NCBI GenBank assembly: GCA_045124315.1
Contig: JBGVLO010000179.1
Span: 1 to 16,148, forward strand
Origin: CAG-411 sp045124315
GTDB lineage: Bacteria > Bacillota > Clostridia > Lachnospirales > Lachnospiraceae
Direction of reading: 5' to 3'
DNA: 16,148 nucleotides
The notes below the pieces were generated by a model that was not told where the DNA came from, made no database searches, and was given only the letters and a program-made list of their open reading frames with translations. Every line of letters starts with the position of its first letter. Position 1 is the stretch's first letter. The position numbers and the translations under genes were made by a program. This document shows, in pieces, positions 14,501 to 16,148 of this stretch.

Positions 14501-15958
14501 TTCGTATGTTCCGTCTGCCAAATCAGACAATCCATTCACTTCAAAGTTTCCACTGTTACTTTCAAAGTTTGCAATTACAACACCCTTACTTCCACGTTTT
14601 ACGATTGCAAGATTTCCGTTAGTGCTACAACTTTCACCTTCTCCAACCATTGCATTTTTGAACTTATTGACTGCCGCAACGGTTGAATCTTTCCAAGTCG
14701 TATCTGTCGTACTCATTCCTAATGGGCCCTGCACTTTCATTTGGTTTTCTTTATATTCTATACCATTCGGTCTTGCATAAAACAATGACTGTGTATTCGC
14801 TCTAGACGCAAGTGCTGCCCAAGCTACAACAATACCTTCATTCGTCATATAATTGTAATCACCATATGGGTTATTTCCATTTGTACCTGTCATTCCCCAA
14901 TCATTTAAATAGGTATCATGATTCTCAACCCATGTGATTATATTTTCAGCAGAAATATTATTTGTAGCGGTTCTGTCATATGTAAAAATGTCTGAAGCAC
15001 TTGATAATTGCTTCTTCTGAATCCCATCCTTGAACATCCAGCCAATCTGACTTTCTGTTACCTTCATTCCTTCATCCACATAGTTCTTCATAGTACTAGC
15101 GCCGTTCTCGAATTCAAACTTGTTCAAAATTTCTCCGTAAATTAGAATACTGTCACCATATTTTTGACGAATCTTTCCAACTGTATTTTTCCAAAAGCTG
15201 TCCTGTGCATCTCCCGATTCTTTGGATGTTCCAATATGTTTTGCAGTATCAAAACGGAAACCGCTTGCGCCATCCGCTAACAAACTCTCCATATAATTAT
15301 AAAAACGCGCCTGTACATCTGCATTATTTGTATTGACATCCGCTACACCAACATTATTGTTAACCATTCCAGAGCGATCCTTATCACCCTTATCGTCCGT
15401 ACCAAATTCCTTGCCAGTACCATGAAAATATTCTGAGTTTCCTTTCCAGAAATCAGCAACGTCTTTTTTCAGCGCATAATTATTACTTTTATTCTCACTG
15501 GCAATATGATTTGCGATAACGTCAACGATAATACTTACGCCGTATTCTTTTGCAGTCGCACACATCGTCTTAAACTCTTCTTCTGTACCATACGCAGAAC
15601 CAAACTTATAATCATATGGTTGGTAGCTCATCCACCAATCTATATTATCCTTAAATTCTTGGCAATCCTGACATGGCGAAACCTGCACTACAGAATATCC
15701 TGCCTCAGCAATATCCTCAATACTCTTTGTTACATCTGTAAACTTCCAGTTCCATGCATGTAAAATATTTCCCTCTGTTACTGAAACCAATCCATAACTC
15801 TTCGATGCGTCAACATCAGCAGCACCTACCGTAATTTCCTCTGCTACGGAAGCTGCATCTGCTGCAAATAACGGTGTAGGACAAGTTCCCAAAATCGTAC
15901 TTGCACCCATTAACACAGCCATCATGCTACCCATGACTCTTCTCTTCATGTTATGCAT
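11519..15958 (-). CDS. Secreted multimodular GH13 alpha-amylase (1479 aa)
   Basis: Endo-hydrolysis of starch alpha-1,4 bonds outside the cell. The ATG at 15958 has GGAGG 8 nt upstream; an in-frame TTG at 15976 overlaps that site and is rejected. Signal peptide about 1-33 (KRR, hydrophobic core, LFAADA). The catalytic GH13 barrel, close to Bacillus AmyE (GH13_28-like), spans about 55-440: DVIANH (146-151), nucleophile D237 in GFRFDTAKH, acid/base E276 in YGEIL, and D348 in ENHD. The beta-sandwich C domain follows (about 445-517). Next come Pro/Thr/Glu linker 1 (518-595); an Ig-like module (596-676); a large module with SVDGDISDWS (736-745), CBM9/DOMON-like (about 730-1035); linker 2 (1040-1117); Ig-like module A (1118-1204); linker 3 (1205-1285); and Ig-like modules B (1290-1386) and C (1387-1479). 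C is very Lys-rich. No LPXTG, SLH or choline-binding repeat is seen, so surface retention, if any, would be non-covalent. Monocistronic. Confidence 0.93.
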   Translation of the reverse strand: MHNMKRRVMGSMMAVLMGASTILGTCPTPLFAADAASVAEEITVGAADVDASKSYGLVSVTEGNILHAWNWKFTDVTKSIEDIAEAGYSVVQVSPCQDCQEFKDNIDWWMSYQPYDYKFGSAYGTEEEFKTMCATAKEYGVSIIVDVIANHIASENKSNNYALKKDVADFWKGNSEYFHGTGKEFGTDDKGDKDRSGMVNNNVGVADVNTNNADVQARFYNYMESLLADGASGFRFDTAKHIGTSKESGDAQDSFWKNTVGKIRQKYGDSILIYGEILNKFEFENGASTMKNYVDEGMKVTESQIGWMFKDGIQKKQLSSASDIFTYDRTATNNISAENIITWVENHDTYLNDWGMTGTNGNNPYGDYNYMTNEGIVVAWAALASRANTQSLFYARPNGIEYKENQMKVQGPLGMSTTDTTWKDSTVAAVNKFKNAMVGEGESCSTNGNLAIVKRGSKGVVIANFESNSGNFEVNGLSDLADGTYEDATGKNGSFTVSGGKVSGSVKGRSVVVLYDTNPTVVEPSTDPTKAPIIEETKAPTATPTESVAVDDPTASPEVEIPASEGPDDNVPETSDVPATTTPEATETEAPVQAPAISVDKASGTEFDSETLAVTIKLQNATEGTYTIDNGVVKKFTDEVTVEVGEGKIADKAVTLQVTAVNGDQTATETYTYKKVFNAGKAAETQTAKKSAVVTIKNLMEVVADAAQVDAAGTNATLANQYATNSVGLGKNTTISVDGDISDWSKDMLIAQGAANDDPRVYRENSMYEVPIDNYALYGAYDDENLYLMWEMTNVQDVVAPNDNFPLTQGTLFQNMNCPMFIAIDTGKNDTIGKNGATTAGGTLWSSGITISEKFNRMIAISYNGANGPFVYGGDSNGLNATEMYGPAASTTKEGVEIKKSGIVFDYGTGILSDKVIGIDKGYGAYNNRVVGDVCNNSAAWVDFNTLGHNSDTMDFHFEMSIPYSELGVSASDVKANGLGVLLISTMGKSGLDCLPYDVSMNDQADLEDTESQPNNSFEKSDEDNITCAFARLATGDVVDRDDPILGGDKTPAPATPGVADTDESAATATPVVTESDSPDVKESALPDTTATPAVEESAIPDVNPSATPAVVDKTETDQMVVNFGANLSAPQAEGTQLTLEAKPQNASGDCEYQFTVDGNVIREYASEATCSWTATDGAHTIAVAVKDSEGKILEVSKKYTAEKVGEAGEATDTPDAPNAEGTTEPTATTSVAPTTGATQTPATSAPVTEAPIINDSTQDATATPVPTATPTAKPSNVVDNNQNTNTALSQLKADFVFGLASPQKKGTKISISPKVEGGSGAYTYKVTASLQGSSQVDTIAENVSGSAVSTWTPAKEGTYQLTLVVTDSKDKTLVASKTRMYEITGTAKLAINKVSVSKKKVKLGKKIKISAKGTASTGKLKFKFAAKKGSKTTVIKKFSTAKTCTWKPAKAGTYKIVVTAKDGSGKSVSKTVKIKVVK

Positions 15959-16019
15959 TCTAAATTCCTCCTTCAATGTTTAATGAACTTAACTTTCATT
16001 TTCTGATTCATTGTACCAA

Positions 16020-16040
16020 GTCGCTAGCGCGACGGCTAGC
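16020..16040. promoter_or_regulatory. Overlapping, mutually exclusive palindromes upstream of the amylase
   Basis: GTCGC/GCGAC (16020-16024 with 16029-16033, loop TAGC) overlaps GCTAGC...GCTAGC (16023-16028 with 16035-16040, loop GCGACG). It is a GC-rich island in AT-rich DNA, 62 bp before the amylase start codon. It could be an operator for a sugar regulator or a leader hairpin. No regulator gene is nearby, and it matches no operator consensus I can name. Confidence 0.35.
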
Positions 16041-16095
16041 CCCAGTTACAATTAATTTCCCACTATTTAAAAATAAAAATAGCAGTTTTTGTATA

Positions 16096-16124
16096 TTTGT
16101 AGTATTGTTAAGTTACCACACCAA
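16096..16124 (-). promoter_or_regulatory. Weak promoter candidate for the amylase gene
   Basis: On the minus strand TTGGTG (16119-16124), a 17-bp spacer and TACAAA (16096-16101). The leader would be about 130 nt and would include the palindromes at 16020-16040. The rest of 15959-16148 is AT-rich with nothing else I can call; the true promoter may lie past the right edge. Confidence 0.25.
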
Positions 16125-16148
16125 ACGCCACACAAATACCGCCAACTG

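Noticed and set aside
15959..15976. Earlier TTG start for the amylase.
   Set aside because: The TTG overlaps the AAGGAGG site that serves the ATG at 15958.

Overview
The window looks like chromosomal DNA from a low-GC, endospore-forming Bacillota, most probably Lachnospiraceae (a Roseburia/Agathobacter/Eubacterium-like gut organism). The basis is AT-rich intergenic DNA, strong AAGGAGG-type ribosome binding sites, a dipicolinate synthase pair (spore chemistry), and a very large secreted GH13 alpha-amylase with Pro/Thr linkers and C-terminal Ig-like modules. The genus is inference. I see no rRNA, tRNA, CRISPR array, phage gene or transposase.

Layout. 1-842 (minus): the first 280 codons of tgt (queuosine tRNA modification), running off the left edge. 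1014-1556 (minus): an unrecognised 180-aa protein carrying two FliM-like LSQxxID motifs, closed by its own terminator. 1916-4291 (plus): PcrA/UvrD helicase. 4442-4717 (plus): a small single-pass membrane protein with an Asp/Phe tail. 5079-6684 (plus): dpaA and dpaB, the two subunits of dipicolinate synthase, behind a possible sigma-K promoter. 6737-8659 (minus): asparagine synthase, convergent with dpaB across a bidirectional terminator. 8772-11145 (minus): two COG0523 (CobW/G3E-type) GTPases, probably a metal (zinc?) homeostasis pair. 11519-15958 (minus): a 1479-aa multimodular alpha-amylase.

The two most notable genes are the COG0523 pair. The upstream member is a canonical metallochaperone with GCICC and a huge His/Cys tandem repeat. 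The downstream member has lost GCICC and the usual CobW C-terminal domain, and instead appears fused to a YcgQ/TIGR03943-like domain. They share one strong promoter (11233-11261) and are separated by a 194-bp structured element with 17-bp perfect terminal inverted repeats.

Four intergenic spaces (about 1696-1754, 4721-4850, 9751-9944, 11292-11466) hold palindromic, multi-hairpin elements that share short motifs (GTTCACA/TGTGAAC, TATGTTACTATTCA, CTATTCA, AGGGTGCCAT). They look like a dispersed, non-coding, MITE-like or structured-RNA repeat family. No protein explains them.
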